Under the pieces are notes generated by a model. It had not been told where the DNA came from, made no database searches, and saw only the letters and a list, made by a program, of their open reading frames with translations. A stretch of DNA of 64,000 nt, from positions 2,418,001 through 2,482,000 of the forward strand of contig OZ242340.1 in the NCBI GenBank assembly GCA_965208525.1, in the 5' to 3' direction. The first letter of the stretch is position 1, and each line of letters opens with the position of its first letter. This DNA comes from VXYL01 sp965208525 (lineage in GTDB: Bacteria; Pseudomonadota; Gammaproteobacteria; Pseudomonadales; Azotimanducaceae). This document shows, piece by piece, positions 34,015 through 43,348 of this stretch. Both the position numbers and the translations under genes were made by a program.

Positions 34015-35232
34015 CTACCGATCGTCCGACGCCAGTACCAGCGTCCCCGTCGTCGACAGCGTGCCGCCGGTGCCATTGACGACGCAGGTCGTGGCTTCCG
34101 TCTGCTTGCCCTCGATGCCGTTGACGCCGTCTTCGGCCGTGCGGGATAGCTGGCGATAGGCTTCCACCAAGAGCTGCATCCCGTACATGCCGGAGTGGTT
34201 GAACGAGAGGCCGCCACCGTTGGTGTTGATGGGAAGACGTCCGCCGGGGGCCGCGTCGCCGTTCTTCCACAGCGTGTAGCCCTTGCCGCGGGGCGCAAGG
34301 CCCAGCATTTCCGCAGTGATGCCGGCGGTGATCGTAAACGAGTCGTAGATCATCGCCATTTCCATGTCCTGCGGGCCGAGCCCAGCCATCTTGTAGGCGG
34401 TGGCGGAAGAGCGGCTTGCGGATGTCGCCGTGAAATCCTCCATCTCCAGCATGTTCTGGTGCCCCATGGACTCGCCGGCACCCGCGACCCAGACCGGGTT
34501 CGTCCTTAGGCTATTGGCGATCTCCGGCCGTGCCACGATCACGGCGCCGCCGTGGTCGGTCACCAGGCAGCAGTGGTAAAGCGTCAGCGGCCAGGCAATG
34601 AGGCGTGCTTCGAGCACGTCCTGCACCGTGATTGGGCCACCGAACGGGCTCTGCTTCTTGCCGTACATCACACCGCGCGGGTTGAGCTGCGCCCAATCGC
34701 GGGTGACAACCGCAATGTGGGCGAAGTCCTCGGCGGTGGTACCGAAATTGTGGAAGTGACGAACCATCGCGTGGGCGTATTGCGACGGCGCGCCGAAGGT
34801 GCCGTAGGCGCCGGTCATCTCGGCGCCGGGGCTGACCTCTCCGCGCCCGCCGCCGCCACCGCCGCCACCACCACGGTAGGACCAGCCGGCTTCGCCGTGG
34901 CTGATGAGCGCAATGTCGATGATGCCGGCATGAATCGCTGCGAGGGCGTGGTGCACGTGGATCTGGAACGAGCAGCCGCCCACCGACGTCGTGTCGAGAT
35001 ACTTCGGATGCAGCCCCAGATGCTCTGCCAACTCGCCGGTCCAGCCGGTGGAGAAGACGCCTTCGATCGCGCGGATCGGAATCCCCGTCATGTCGGTGAC
35101 GTTCTTGATCGCCTCGATGTGGTGCTGCAAGGACGTGACCTTGTTGCCGGTCAGTTCCTCCGGGTAGCCGATCACGTTGGACTCGGCGGCGCCGACGATG
35201 GCCGCCGCGTAACTCAGGTTCATGGCTGCCAT
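34015..35232 (-). CDS. Thiolase-family protein (SCP-x / lipid-transfer type)
   Basis: The start ATG at 35232 (MAAMNLSYAAAIVGAAESNV) lies 2 bases after the DUF35 gene, giving 405 residues. The fold is thiolase: AIKNVTDMTGIPIRAIEGVF, TTSVGGCSFQIHVHHALAAI with a Cys in the nucleophile region, DIALISHGEAGWSY, and NTNGGGLSFNHSGMYGMQLL near the C-terminus. A run of nine glycines (near 34850) is unusual. Such thiolases pair with DUF35 proteins in lipid, steroid and terpenoid acyl-CoA metabolism, acting as thiolases or aldolases. The reaction here is not determined. Confidence 0.8.
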   Translation of the reverse strand: MAAMNLSYAAAIVGAAESNVIGYPEELTGNKVTSLQHHIEAIKNVTDMTGIPIRAIEGVFSTGWTGELAEHLGLHPKYLDTTSVGGCSFQIHVHHALAAIHAGIIDIALISHGEAGWSYRGGGGGGGGGRGEVSPGAEMTGAYGTFGAPSQYAHAMVRHFHNFGTTAEDFAHIAVVTRDWAQLNPRGVMYGKKQSPFGGPITVQDVLEARLIAWPLTLYHCCLVTDHGGAVIVARPEIANSLRTNPVWVAGAGESMGHQNMLEMEDFTATSASRSSATAYKMAGLGPQDMEMAMIYDSFTITAGITAEMLGLAPRGKGYTLWKNGDAAPGGRLPINTNGGGLSFNHSGMYGMQLLVEAYRQLSRTAEDGVNGIEGKQTEATTCVVNGTGGTLSTTGTLVLASDDR

Positions 35233-35234
35233 AC

Positions 35235-35681
35235 CTACTCCTCGACCACACGCCAGAACGGAATGAACGTATCTTCGTTGGCCTGCTCGAACTCGACCTT
35301 CACGCGCGCGCCGATCTTGATCTCTTCCGGCTTGGTGGCGTCGACGCCGCGCAGTACCGTCATCATCCGGTCGCCTTCCTTGAGGTCGATGAAGGCGGTC
35401 ACGTAGGGCACCTCTTCGGACCAGCCGCCGAAGGCGCGGTGCTGCACCGCATAGGTGTGGATGAACCCCTCCCCGCTTGCCTCGAACCACTCGATGTCCA
35501 TCGTGTGGCAGAACGGGCAGATCAGGCGCGGATACCAGTGCACGCGGTTGCAGTCCGTACACCGGGGCAGCATGAGCTTGCCTTCCTTCGCGCCGTCCCA
35601 GAACGGCTTGGTGTGTTGCCCCTGCCGGGGAATGGGTTTGTTGTAAGCCACGTCGGTTTCGATCCCCTCACCTTGAATCAA
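35235..35681 (-). CDS. DUF35 OB-fold / zinc-ribbon protein, thiolase partner
   Basis: The 148-residue protein has a rubredoxin-like zinc ribbon, CTDCNRVHWYPRLICPFCH with four Cys, followed by an OB fold (GFIHTYAVQHRAF, VTAFIDLKEGDRMMTVLRG, VKVEFEQANEDTFIPFWRV). DUF35 proteins bind acyl-CoA and form complexes with thiolase-like partners. Here the thiolase gene starts 2 bases downstream. The pair is transcribed divergently from the PhyH gene. Confidence 0.88.
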   Translation of the reverse strand: MIQGEGIETDVAYNKPIPRQGQHTKPFWDGAKEGKLMLPRCTDCNRVHWYPRLICPFCHTMDIEWFEASGEGFIHTYAVQHRAFGGWSEEVPYVTAFIDLKEGDRMMTVLRGVDATKPEEIKIGARVKVEFEQANEDTFIPFWRVVEE

Positions 35682-35862
35682 AGCGCGCTACATTAGCACG
35701 GCGAAGCCAGGGACCGGGCGGGATTGCGCATCGCCTGCATCTGCGCACGGCCCGCACGGGGTTGCGTTGTGTGCCAGTTGGCGGGCTTGCTACGATGTTC
35801 GCGCAAGGGCAAGTGACCAGCCGAGCACGTGCCTCGCTCAAGGCCGCGAAGAGGATACCGAC

Positions 35863-36993
35863 ATGACCGACGTGTTCACCCAACCGGACGACGTCATGGC
35901 TGAAGCGACGGAGCTCTCGGCGGAGCAGAAGCGTGCCTTCCATCGCGACGGCTTCATCGTCCTGCGCCAGGTGGTGGCGCCGGAACTCACGCACGCTGCC
36001 AAGCGACGCATCGACATTTTCGCCGGCAGGGAAGGGCACCTCTTCCGCTACTACAACGAGCTTGCCGAATCCGCAGAATTCCCGAATCTCGTCAACAAGT
36101 CGGCCTTGCGCGACATCCTGCTCCGCACCATGGGGCCGTTCGACGCTCCGCAGCGCGCGATGCCGATGGTGCTCTATCCGCGGGATCCCTCGGCGGAGAT
36201 CGGCGGCTATGGCGTTGCCGACCGCGACATCCCCAACTTCGGCTTCGTGCCCCATCTCGACGGCCAATGGGCGGGGGACCTGCCGCGCAACCAGAACGAG
36301 GTGGACAATTGGCATTCGCCGCGCACTGAGCATTTCGGCACCGGTGACGCCCGCTCGCGGGGGCGCAACAACACGCCGTTCTTCCAGGACCCGGCATGCC
36401 GCCTTGGGATGGGCAGCTTTACCGCCTTCGTCGGCGTCTGCCTCAACGACCAGACCGAGTTCGGGCGCGGCAATCTTGCCGTGCTGCGTGGCGCACACCG
36501 CATCGTGCAGGATTTCTTCCGCATGCAGCGTGCGAGCGGTGGCGTGATCGGCCCGGAAGGCCCCGGCTGGCCGCGCCTGCGCCCGGCAGGAGACGGCGGA
36601 GTGGCCATGAACCACCTGCCGGATGCGATCCTCGAGCATTACGCGGACGACGCAGAACGCACGCCAGACGGCTCGATGTGGCCAAGGCCCACGCCCATCC
36701 TGCTCGCCGAGGGCGACGCGGTCATCACATTGCACGCGATTCCCCACTGCGGCACCCGGAACGAACTCGGCGCCGAACCGCGCATGAACGTGTACTTCCG
36801 CCTGCGCCGCGACCGTCCGGGCGGCGCGACGGTGGTGGGTGACAGCGATCACCCCGACCGCGGCTGGAACGGCGAGTTCCTCGACTACCCCGAAGGCTAC
36901 GACCCTTGGCAGGTCGCCATCGACAAGCTCTGCGACCACTGGAGCGAATGGGACGGAATGCGGGACGTGGTGGGCGGGGGTTCAGCACCGTAG
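35863..36993 (+). CDS. Phytanoyl-CoA dioxygenase (PhyH) family protein
   Basis: ATG 35863 (MTDVFTQPDDVMAEATELSA) follows GAGGATACC and gives 376 residues. The Fe(II)/2-oxoglutarate core is visible: FHRDGFIVLRQVVAPE at the N-terminus, the HxD pair in FVPHLDGQWAG, and a late His in LHAIPHCGTRNEL with a following Arg for 2-oxoglutarate. NLAVLRGAHRIVQDFF is typical. The family hydroxylates branched lipids, terpenoids and small metabolites. It is divergent from thiolase/DUF35 and near a P450, suggesting oxidative lipid or terpenoid metabolism (inference). Confidence 0.82.
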   Translation: MTDVFTQPDDVMAEATELSAEQKRAFHRDGFIVLRQVVAPELTHAAKRRIDIFAGREGHLFRYYNELAESAEFPNLVNKSALRDILLRTMGPFDAPQRAMPMVLYPRDPSAEIGGYGVADRDIPNFGFVPHLDGQWAGDLPRNQNEVDNWHSPRTEHFGTGDARSRGRNNTPFFQDPACRLGMGSFTAFVGVCLNDQTEFGRGNLAVLRGAHRIVQDFFRMQRASGGVIGPEGPGWPRLRPAGDGGVAMNHLPDAILEHYADDAERTPDGSMWPRPTPILLAEGDAVITLHAIPHCGTRNELGAEPRMNVYFRLRRDRPGGATVVGDSDHPDRGWNGEFLDYPEGYDPWQVAIDKLCDHWSEWDGMRDVVGGGSAP

Positions 36994-37291
36994 GGATGCC
37001 ACGTCGTAACACGTTGACAAACCAAGGATACGCGTCGAAGCCGACTCAACACCAACGTGCGGCCGGATGGCGCGGTCCCACACGCCACTCGAAGTGAGGG
37101 ACGCTCACGCTCCTCCCGCCGAAGGCGAAGAAACCAAGGCCCGGAAGGATGCAACCAGCCCTCTCCCCGCGAGACGGGCCGAGCCAGGCGGGTGAAGACG
37201 ACTGCCTCCCGCCTTCTGCAGCTTGGCGACTGACGGACGCGGCACGGGACCGGACAATCCCACGCCAACGGCCGGCCATGTTCCGCCCGCG

Positions 37292-38368
37292 TCAGCGACT
37301 CGGCGGGCCTCGGCGGGCGAACGCCCTCACCAACCCACGCAACTCGTCCACCAGTGCCAGGTCCTTGGCGATTCGCGCCACATGTCCCCACTCCGCCTCG
37401 TCCGGCACGGCGCCGAGTTCCAGCAGGCATCGCAGCGACGCCGGCCGCCAAACGTGAATGGCATAGCCAAACGCACTCTCGTGGCCATGTCCTTCCAGCA
37501 AGCCTGGGTCCTCGGCGGCTAACGCTCGAATCGCCTCCAAATCCTCCAGCACCACAGCCGACTCAAGTGTCGGCTTCGCCCCATGTGCCAGCAACAGCCG
37601 GACGATCTCGACATCGCACTCCTGCGACAGCATGTGCAGACAGGCGGTGGAAAGGGGCGTCTGACCATCGCCAGCCGCCGCACCGGCTGCCGCGCCCCGG
37701 CCCAGCAAGAGCCGCACCGCACTGAGCTGGTTGTTGCGGCAGGCTACGAACAGCGCGGTTCGCCCATGGGCGTCTCGCTCATCGACATCCTGGCCGCCCG
37801 TCCTCAAGCGCTCCATCAACGTCGCCACGTCGCCAAGCGCCGCCAACGTGCAGAAGTCCACCGTGGCCCCTCGCTCGCGCAGCAATGCCACCACCTCCAT
37901 CGCCGGGGCCGGCTTCCACGGCCCTGCGTGGAGCGCCTTCGCGAGTGGCGTCTCGCCAAAGCGATCATGGGCATCAAGCTCCGCCCCACCGTCGCAGATC
38001 GCCCGCGCCAGTTCGAGATTGCCCCGTTCCGCCGCGTGGTGAAGTGCCGTGGCGCCATCCGCATCGGTTTCCTTCGTCAGCTCGGGCTGCGCTGCAAGGA
38101 GCGCAAGCCCCCGTTCATTGAGCCCAAGCAACGCACAACTCGCCAGATTCGCGGCCACGCCGCTCGCCAAGATCGCCTCGGCAACGCCCCGATAACGCGA
38201 TGTGCGTCCGGAAACCCCATACGCCCCCACGAGCTGCAATAGGCGGTTCGCCACGCCCCCGGGCACGTTGCGCCATTCGGTGGACTCCACCAGCGATGCC
38301 AGCCGGTCGCGGTCCCCCGCGCCGAGCACGTCCGCGAAGGCTTGCTCCAGGTCCGTCGTGTCGGCCAT
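37292..38368 (-). CDS. Ankyrin-repeat protein
   Basis: ATG 38368 (MADTTDLEQAFADVLGAGDR) gives 358 residues; the long upstream extension of the frame is antisense to the monooxygenase gene. Ankyrin repeats include DADGATALHHAAERGNLELA, DAHDRFGETPLAKALHAG, DERDAHGRTALFVACRNN, and GDGQTPLSTACLHMLSQE then VEIVRLLLAHG. No signal peptide or enzymatic domain is seen. It is probably a cytoplasmic protein-binding scaffold. The start is 105 bases from the divergent monooxygenase gene. The 298 bases after its stop (36994-37291) hold no recognised gene. Confidence 0.8.
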   Translation of the reverse strand: MADTTDLEQAFADVLGAGDRDRLASLVESTEWRNVPGGVANRLLQLVGAYGVSGRTSRYRGVAEAILASGVAANLASCALLGLNERGLALLAAQPELTKETDADGATALHHAAERGNLELARAICDGGAELDAHDRFGETPLAKALHAGPWKPAPAMEVVALLRERGATVDFCTLAALGDVATLMERLRTGGQDVDERDAHGRTALFVACRNNQLSAVRLLLGRGAAAGAAAGDGQTPLSTACLHMLSQECDVEIVRLLLAHGAKPTLESAVVLEDLEAIRALAAEDPGLLEGHGHESAFGYAIHVWRPASLRCLLELGAVPDEAEWGHVARIAKDLALVDELRGLVRAFARRGPPSR

Positions 38369-38473
38369 CGGCACCGAATCGCACGGAACCGCCAGGCTGT
38401 CAAGCCGCTGCGTTGCGCCAGCCTCGGCCCGTGGCCTTACAATGCGCGGCCAGCCTGCACGGAGGAGCGGTTG

Positions 38474-39970
38474 ATGCAGCGGTCGGACCACCATGACGTG
38501 ATCATCATTGGTGCCGGGGTTTCTGGCCTCGGTGCAGCGTGCCATTTGCAGAAGGAGTGTCCGGGCAAGAGCTACGTCATCGTCGAGGGGCGATCGTCCA
38601 TCGGCGGCACGTGGGATCTGTTCCGCTTCCCCGGCATTCGCTCCGACAGCGACCTCTACACCTACGGGTACGAGTTCAAGCCTTGGCACGGCCAGCCGAT
38701 CGCCACCGCTCCCGAGATCATGAAGTATCTGCACGAGGTGGTGGACGAGAACGACATCGAGCCGCACATCCGCTTCGGCCATCAGGTCACCAACGCCTCC
38801 TGGTCCACCGCCGATGCCTGCTGGACCGTGCGCGCGCAAACCGACGACGGCGAAGTCGAACTCACCGGCGACTTCCTCTTCATGTGCCAGGGGTATTACG
38901 ACTACGAAGCCGGCTACCGCCCGAGCTTCCCGAACGAGGAAGCGTTCCAAGGCACCATCGTGCATCCGCAGCAGTGGCCCGAGGACCTCGATCATGCCGG
39001 CAAGCGCATGGTGGTCATCGGCTCCGGTGCCACCGCCGCCACCATCGTCCCGGCCGTGGCGGAGGAAGTGGCCGAAGTGGTGCAGCTGCAACGCTCGCCC
39101 ACCTACTACATCTCCCTCGACAACAGCGTCGAGGACGCGACGATTCAGGAATTGCGGGCGCTCGACGTGCCGAAGGAGTGGATCCATGGCATCAAGCGCC
39201 GCAAGATCCTCGAGTTCGGGCGGGTGATGACGTCGCGGGCGCTGTCCGAGCCGGACGCGGTGGCGAAGGAACTGATCGGCATGGCCGCCGCGGCGCTGCC
39301 CGAAGGCTACGACGTGGAGAAGCACTTCACGCCCCGCTACGGGCCGTGGCGAGAACGCCTCTGCCTACTGCCGGACGGCGACCTGTTCGCGGCGATCCGC
39401 TCCGGCAAGGCATCGGTGGTCACCGACACCATCGAGCGCTTCGTGCGGAACGGCATCGAGCTGTCGTCCGGCGAGGTCCTCGAGGCCGACATCATCGTCG
39501 TCGCCACCGGCATCGAACTCTCCGGCCTTGGCAACATTCACTTCGACGTCGACGGCGGCAACGTCAACCTGCCGGACACCTTCACCTACCGCGGCATGAT
39601 GGTCTCGGACGTTCCAAACCTCGCCTGGACGTTCGGCTACATCCGCTCGTCGTGGACCCTGCGCGCCGACATGATCGCCCATTATGTCTGCCGCCTGCTC
39701 AAGCACATGGACGCGATGGGCGTGCGCCAATGCACCCCCCGCCTGCGCTCTTCGGATCAAGGCATGAACGGCAAGGCCTACATCGATCCGGACGACTTCG
39801 CCCCTGGCTACATCCGCCGCGGCGCTCCCCGCCTGCCGAAACAAGGCGACCGCGAACCGTGGACCAACTGCCAAGACTACTATCAAGAGCGCGACACGCT
39901 CGTGGACGCCTCCTTCGACGACGGCGCGCTGGTGTTCGACAACCCGGTGCAGAAAGAGCGGGTCGCGTAG
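38474..39970 (+). CDS. Flavin-containing monooxygenase (Baeyer-Villiger / EthA-like)
   Basis: ATG 38474 (MQRSDHHDVIIIGAGVSGLG) has GGAGGAG at ideal spacing, and a TACAAT -10 lies at 38438-38443. The 499-residue protein has the FAD Rossmann motif GAGVSGLGAACHL, the EGRSSIGGTWDLFRFPGIR segment with GGTW, a second Rossmann motif GSGATAATIVPAVAE for NADPH, and ATGIELSG near the C-terminal third. The layout matches EthA-type Baeyer-Villiger or N-hydroxylating monooxygenases. The substrate is unknown. Other oxidative enzymes lie nearby. Confidence 0.88.
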   Translation: MQRSDHHDVIIIGAGVSGLGAACHLQKECPGKSYVIVEGRSSIGGTWDLFRFPGIRSDSDLYTYGYEFKPWHGQPIATAPEIMKYLHEVVDENDIEPHIRFGHQVTNASWSTADACWTVRAQTDDGEVELTGDFLFMCQGYYDYEAGYRPSFPNEEAFQGTIVHPQQWPEDLDHAGKRMVVIGSGATAATIVPAVAEEVAEVVQLQRSPTYYISLDNSVEDATIQELRALDVPKEWIHGIKRRKILEFGRVMTSRALSEPDAVAKELIGMAAAALPEGYDVEKHFTPRYGPWRERLCLLPDGDLFAAIRSGKASVVTDTIERFVRNGIELSSGEVLEADIIVVATGIELSGLGNIHFDVDGGNVNLPDTFTYRGMMVSDVPNLAWTFGYIRSSWTLRADMIAHYVCRLLKHMDAMGVRQCTPRLRSSDQGMNGKAYIDPDDFAPGYIRRGAPRLPKQGDREPWTNCQDYYQERDTLVDASFDDGALVFDNPVQKERVA

Positions 39971-40138
39971 GCGGGGCCGCCGTAAGGAAATCAAGCGGCG
40001 GGATACGGGCCGAGCCACCAGGACCGAGGGCGTCGGCGCCGGAAACGGTCGCGGGCGAGCAAACGACCCATCTTCGCATGGGACGTGCGAGCCGCAGCCG
40101 TCAGTTCGACAGCAGCGTCCGAGAGATCCCTGCGTGGG

Positions 40139-43100
40139 CTACTCGTCCTTTGGCAACGCCCGGGCGTGCCACAGATAGTATGCGAGCGGCAGCACGAGGA
40201 GCACGACGAGGCCGGATGTGACCACGCCGCCGACGAGGGGCGTGGCGATGCGCTTCATCACGTCGGCGCCGGCGCCCGTGCTCCACATGATCGGCATGAG
40301 TCCAATCACGTCGGTGGCGATGGTCATCAGGATGGGGCGGACGCGCTTCACGGTGCCGTCCTTGATGGCCTCGGAGAGGGCGGCCCGACTCACGAGCGCA
40401 TTTCGCTCGCGCCACTCCCGCACCGACGTGCCGAGATAGAGCAACAGCACCGTTGCCGTCTCCGCATAGAGCCCGGCCAGAGCAATGATGCCCACCCACA
40501 CCGCGACGCTCAGGTTGTAGTCGAGCGCATACAGCAGCCAAATCGCTCCGGTCGCCGCAAACACGGCGCCGCCGAGCACGGCAAACGTCTCGAACGCGGA
40601 CTTGCGGCTGATGTACACGATGGCCGCAATGAGGATCAGCGTGACCGGAACGACAAAGGCCAATCGCTGCTCGGCACGCTCTAGAAACTCGTACTGCCCG
40701 CTCCAGGCGATCGTGTAGCCGGGGGGAAGCTCCACCTCTGCGCCCACCGCTCGCCGCGCGGCCGCCACGTAGCTGCCCACGTCCACGTTGCGGATGTCCA
40801 CATAGACCCAGGCGTTCGGCCGGCCGCCCTCGCTCTTGATGCTTGGCGGCCCCACCGTCAAGTCGATTTCGGCAAGGCGACCCAAGGGAACGTGTGCACC
40901 CGTTGGTGCCGGCACCAGTACGCCACGCAAGGCCGGCAAGTCGTCGCGCAGTTCTCGGCTGTAGCGAAGGTTCACCGGATAGCGTTCCAGCCCCTCCACG
41001 GCCCAGGTGATGTTCATCCCGCCGATGGCGGTGCCGATCACCTCCTGCACGTCGCGCACTGTGAGTCCGTAGCGGGCGATGGCGTCGCGATCGATGGTGA
41101 CGTCGAGATAGTTGCCACCCATGGTCCGCTCGGCGTAGGCGCTGTCGGTGCCGGGCAGGGAACGCATCACTTGCTCCACCTCCTTGCCGAGGCTTTCGAG
41201 CACGGCAAGATCGGGGCCCGCAATCTTGATGCCAACCGGCGTCTTGATGCCGGTGGAGAGCATGTCGATGCGGGTGCGGATCGGCATGGTCCATGAGTTG
41301 GTGAGGCCGGGGATGTCGAGCGCCGCGTCCATCTCCTCGATGAGTCGGTCCACGGTCATGCCGGGCCGCCACTCTTCCCTGGCCTTTAGCGTAATGGTGG
41401 TCTCGATCATCGACAGCGGCGCCGGATCGGTTGCGGTCTCGGCCCTGCCCACCTTGCCGAAGACGTCCTCGACTTCCGGGAACGAGGCGATCACGCGATC
41501 GGTTTGCTGCAGCAGTTCCGCGGCCTTGGTGATCGAGATTCCGGGCAACGTGGTCGGCATGTAGAGCAGATCGCCCTCCCACAGTGGTGGCATGAACTCC
41601 GAGCCCAGCTTCGAGAAGGCGAAAGCGGTCGCAACAAGCGCGACGCCGGCAAGGCCGAGCACCCAGAACTTGAAGCGGAACACGGCGTCGAGAACCGGCC
41701 GCACCAACCAGGAGAAGGCGAACAGGGCCAAGCCGAATTCCATCGCCGGGCGCCGAATAGGCCGCATGGAGGCCATTGGGCCGCGGCCCTTGGTCAGATA
41801 GCCCACCAGAACCGGCACCAGCGTCACCGCGAGCAGGGCGGCGGCAGCCATGGCAAAGGTCTTGGCATAGGCGAGCGGCTTGAACAGCCGTCCTTCCTGC
41901 GCTTCGAGGGCGAACACCGGCAGGAACGACACCGTGATGACCAGCAAGGCGAAGAAGAGCGTCGGCCCGACCTCTCTCGCCGCCCGCGCCACTACCTTCC
42001 AGTGCTCTTCCGCGATCTCCTCCTGAGGGAGAGCGGCGCGGTCGCCATCGCGCCCATCAGGCTGCGTGTCCCCACTCCCGCGGGCGAGGTGCCGGTGCGC
42101 GTTTTCCACCATAACGATGCTGGCGTCCACCATCGTGCCGATGGCGACAGCGATGCCGCCGAGCGACATGATGTTGACGTTGATGCCCTTGAGCGACATG
42201 GCGAGGAATGCGAGCAGGATGCCTATCGGCAGCGCGGCCACCGCTACAAGGCCGCTACGGAAATGCAGCAGGAAGGCCATCGACACGAGGCCGACGATCA
42301 GCAACTGCTGCGTGAGGCTCCACCGCAGGCTGCTGACGGAGCGTTCGATCAGCCCGCTGCGGTCGTAGGCGACATGAACCTCGACACCCTCTGGCAATCC
42401 GGACTTGATTTCCGCCAGTCGTTCCTTGACGGCGCGGATCACTTGCAGCGTCCCGGCACCGTGACGCACCACCACGATGCCGCCAACCGTCTCGCCTTCG
42501 CCATTCCATTCGGCGATCCCGCGGCGCATTTCTGGGCCGATGCCCACGCGCGCCACATCTTGCAGGAGGATCGGCGTGCCGCCGGCATCGACGCCGAGGG
42601 CAACCTTGCCGATGTCCTCCACCGAATCGATGCTGCCGAGGCCGCGGATGACGAACTCCCGCTCCGCCACCTCCAGCGTGCGCCCGCCCACATCCTCGTT
42701 GCTGGCGGCTACCGCATCGCGGATCTTGGAAATGGGAATGCCATAGGCACGCAGACGGTTGGGGTCCACCGTGATCTGGTACTGGCGCACGAAACCGCCG
42801 ATGCTGGCGACTTCCGACACGCCCGGCACGCTCGCGAGCTCGTATCTGAGAAACCAGTCCTGCAGCGAACGCAGTTCGCCGAGATCGTGGCGGTCTGACG
42901 TGAGCGCATACATGAAGGCCCAGCCGACGCCGGTGGCATCGGGGCCGAGCGATGGCGACACCCCGTCCGGCAGCCTCGAAGCGGCATGGCTCAAGGTTTC
43001 GAGCACTCGGGCCCGCGCCCAATAGAGGTCGGTGCCGTCCTCGAACAGGACATAGACGAACGAATAGCCGAAGAACGAATAGCCCCGCACCACCCGCGCC

Positions 43101-43339
43101 CCCGGTACCGCCAGCAGCTCTGTGGTGAGCGGGTAAGTCACTTGGTCTTCGACGATGCGGGGTGCTTGGCCTGGGTACTCCGTGTACACGATCACCTGCA
43201 CGTCGGAGAGGTCCGGAATCGCGTCCATCGGTGCCCGCACGAGCGAATAGACGCCGGCCACGGTCGCCAGCGCCGCACCGACAAGGACGAGAACCCGGTT
43301 GTCGATGCACCAATCGATGACACGTTCAAGCATCGTCAC
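40139..43339 (-). CDS. cusA: Heavy-metal efflux RND pump, CusA-like
   Basis: The 1066-residue inner-membrane pump has the HME-RND layout. TM1 is near residues 14-32 (VLVLVGAALATVAGVYSLVR). A periplasmic domain starts DAIPDLSDVQVIVYTEYPGQ and contains QQLLIVGLVSMAFLLHF. The TM4 motif GGIAVAIGTMVDASIVMVEN carries the proton-relay acid, and FRFKFWVLGLAGVALVATAF precedes the second half. Export of Cu/Ag or another divalent metal is implied, although the exact metal is not readable. It is last in a CusC-B-A-type operon, 9 bases after the adaptor gene. The start can be GTG 43339 or ATG 43333. Confidence 0.92.
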   Translation of the reverse strand: MTMLERVIDWCIDNRVLVLVGAALATVAGVYSLVRAPMDAIPDLSDVQVIVYTEYPGQAPRIVEDQVTYPLTTELLAVPGARVVRGYSFFGYSFVYVLFEDGTDLYWARARVLETLSHAASRLPDGVSPSLGPDATGVGWAFMYALTSDRHDLGELRSLQDWFLRYELASVPGVSEVASIGGFVRQYQITVDPNRLRAYGIPISKIRDAVAASNEDVGGRTLEVAEREFVIRGLGSIDSVEDIGKVALGVDAGGTPILLQDVARVGIGPEMRRGIAEWNGEGETVGGIVVVRHGAGTLQVIRAVKERLAEIKSGLPEGVEVHVAYDRSGLIERSVSSLRWSLTQQLLIVGLVSMAFLLHFRSGLVAVAALPIGILLAFLAMSLKGINVNIMSLGGIAVAIGTMVDASIVMVENAHRHLARGSGDTQPDGRDGDRAALPQEEIAEEHWKVVARAAREVGPTLFFALLVITVSFLPVFALEAQEGRLFKPLAYAKTFAMAAAALLAVTLVPVLVGYLTKGRGPMASMRPIRRPAMEFGLALFAFSWLVRPVLDAVFRFKFWVLGLAGVALVATAFAFSKLGSEFMPPLWEGDLLYMPTTLPGISITKAAELLQQTDRVIASFPEVEDVFGKVGRAETATDPAPLSMIETTITLKAREEWRPGMTVDRLIEEMDAALDIPGLTNSWTMPIRTRIDMLSTGIKTPVGIKIAGPDLAVLESLGKEVEQVMRSLPGTDSAYAERTMGGNYLDVTIDRDAIARYGLTVRDVQEVIGTAIGGMNITWAVEGLERYPVNLRYSRELRDDLPALRGVLVPAPTGAHVPLGRLAEIDLTVGPPSIKSEGGRPNAWVYVDIRNVDVGSYVAAARRAVGAEVELPPGYTIAWSGQYEFLERAEQRLAFVVPVTLILIAAIVYISRKSAFETFAVLGGAVFAATGAIWLLYALDYNLSVAVWVGIIALAGLYAETATVLLLYLGTSVREWRERNALVSRAALSEAIKDGTVKRVRPILMTIATDVIGLMPIMWSTGAGADVMKRIATPLVGGVVTSGLVVLLVLPLAYYLWHARALPKDE

Positions 43340-43348
43340 GTCGTCCGG

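Noticed and set aside
35668..36939. 423-codon minus-strand frame over the PhyH gene
   Set aside because: The plus strand shows the Fe/2-oxoglutarate motifs and a good ribosome site, so the minus frame is a shadow.
38539..40221. 560-codon plus-strand frame overlapping the monooxygenase
   Set aside because: Out of frame with the FAD and NADPH motifs and Arg-rich; a shadow.
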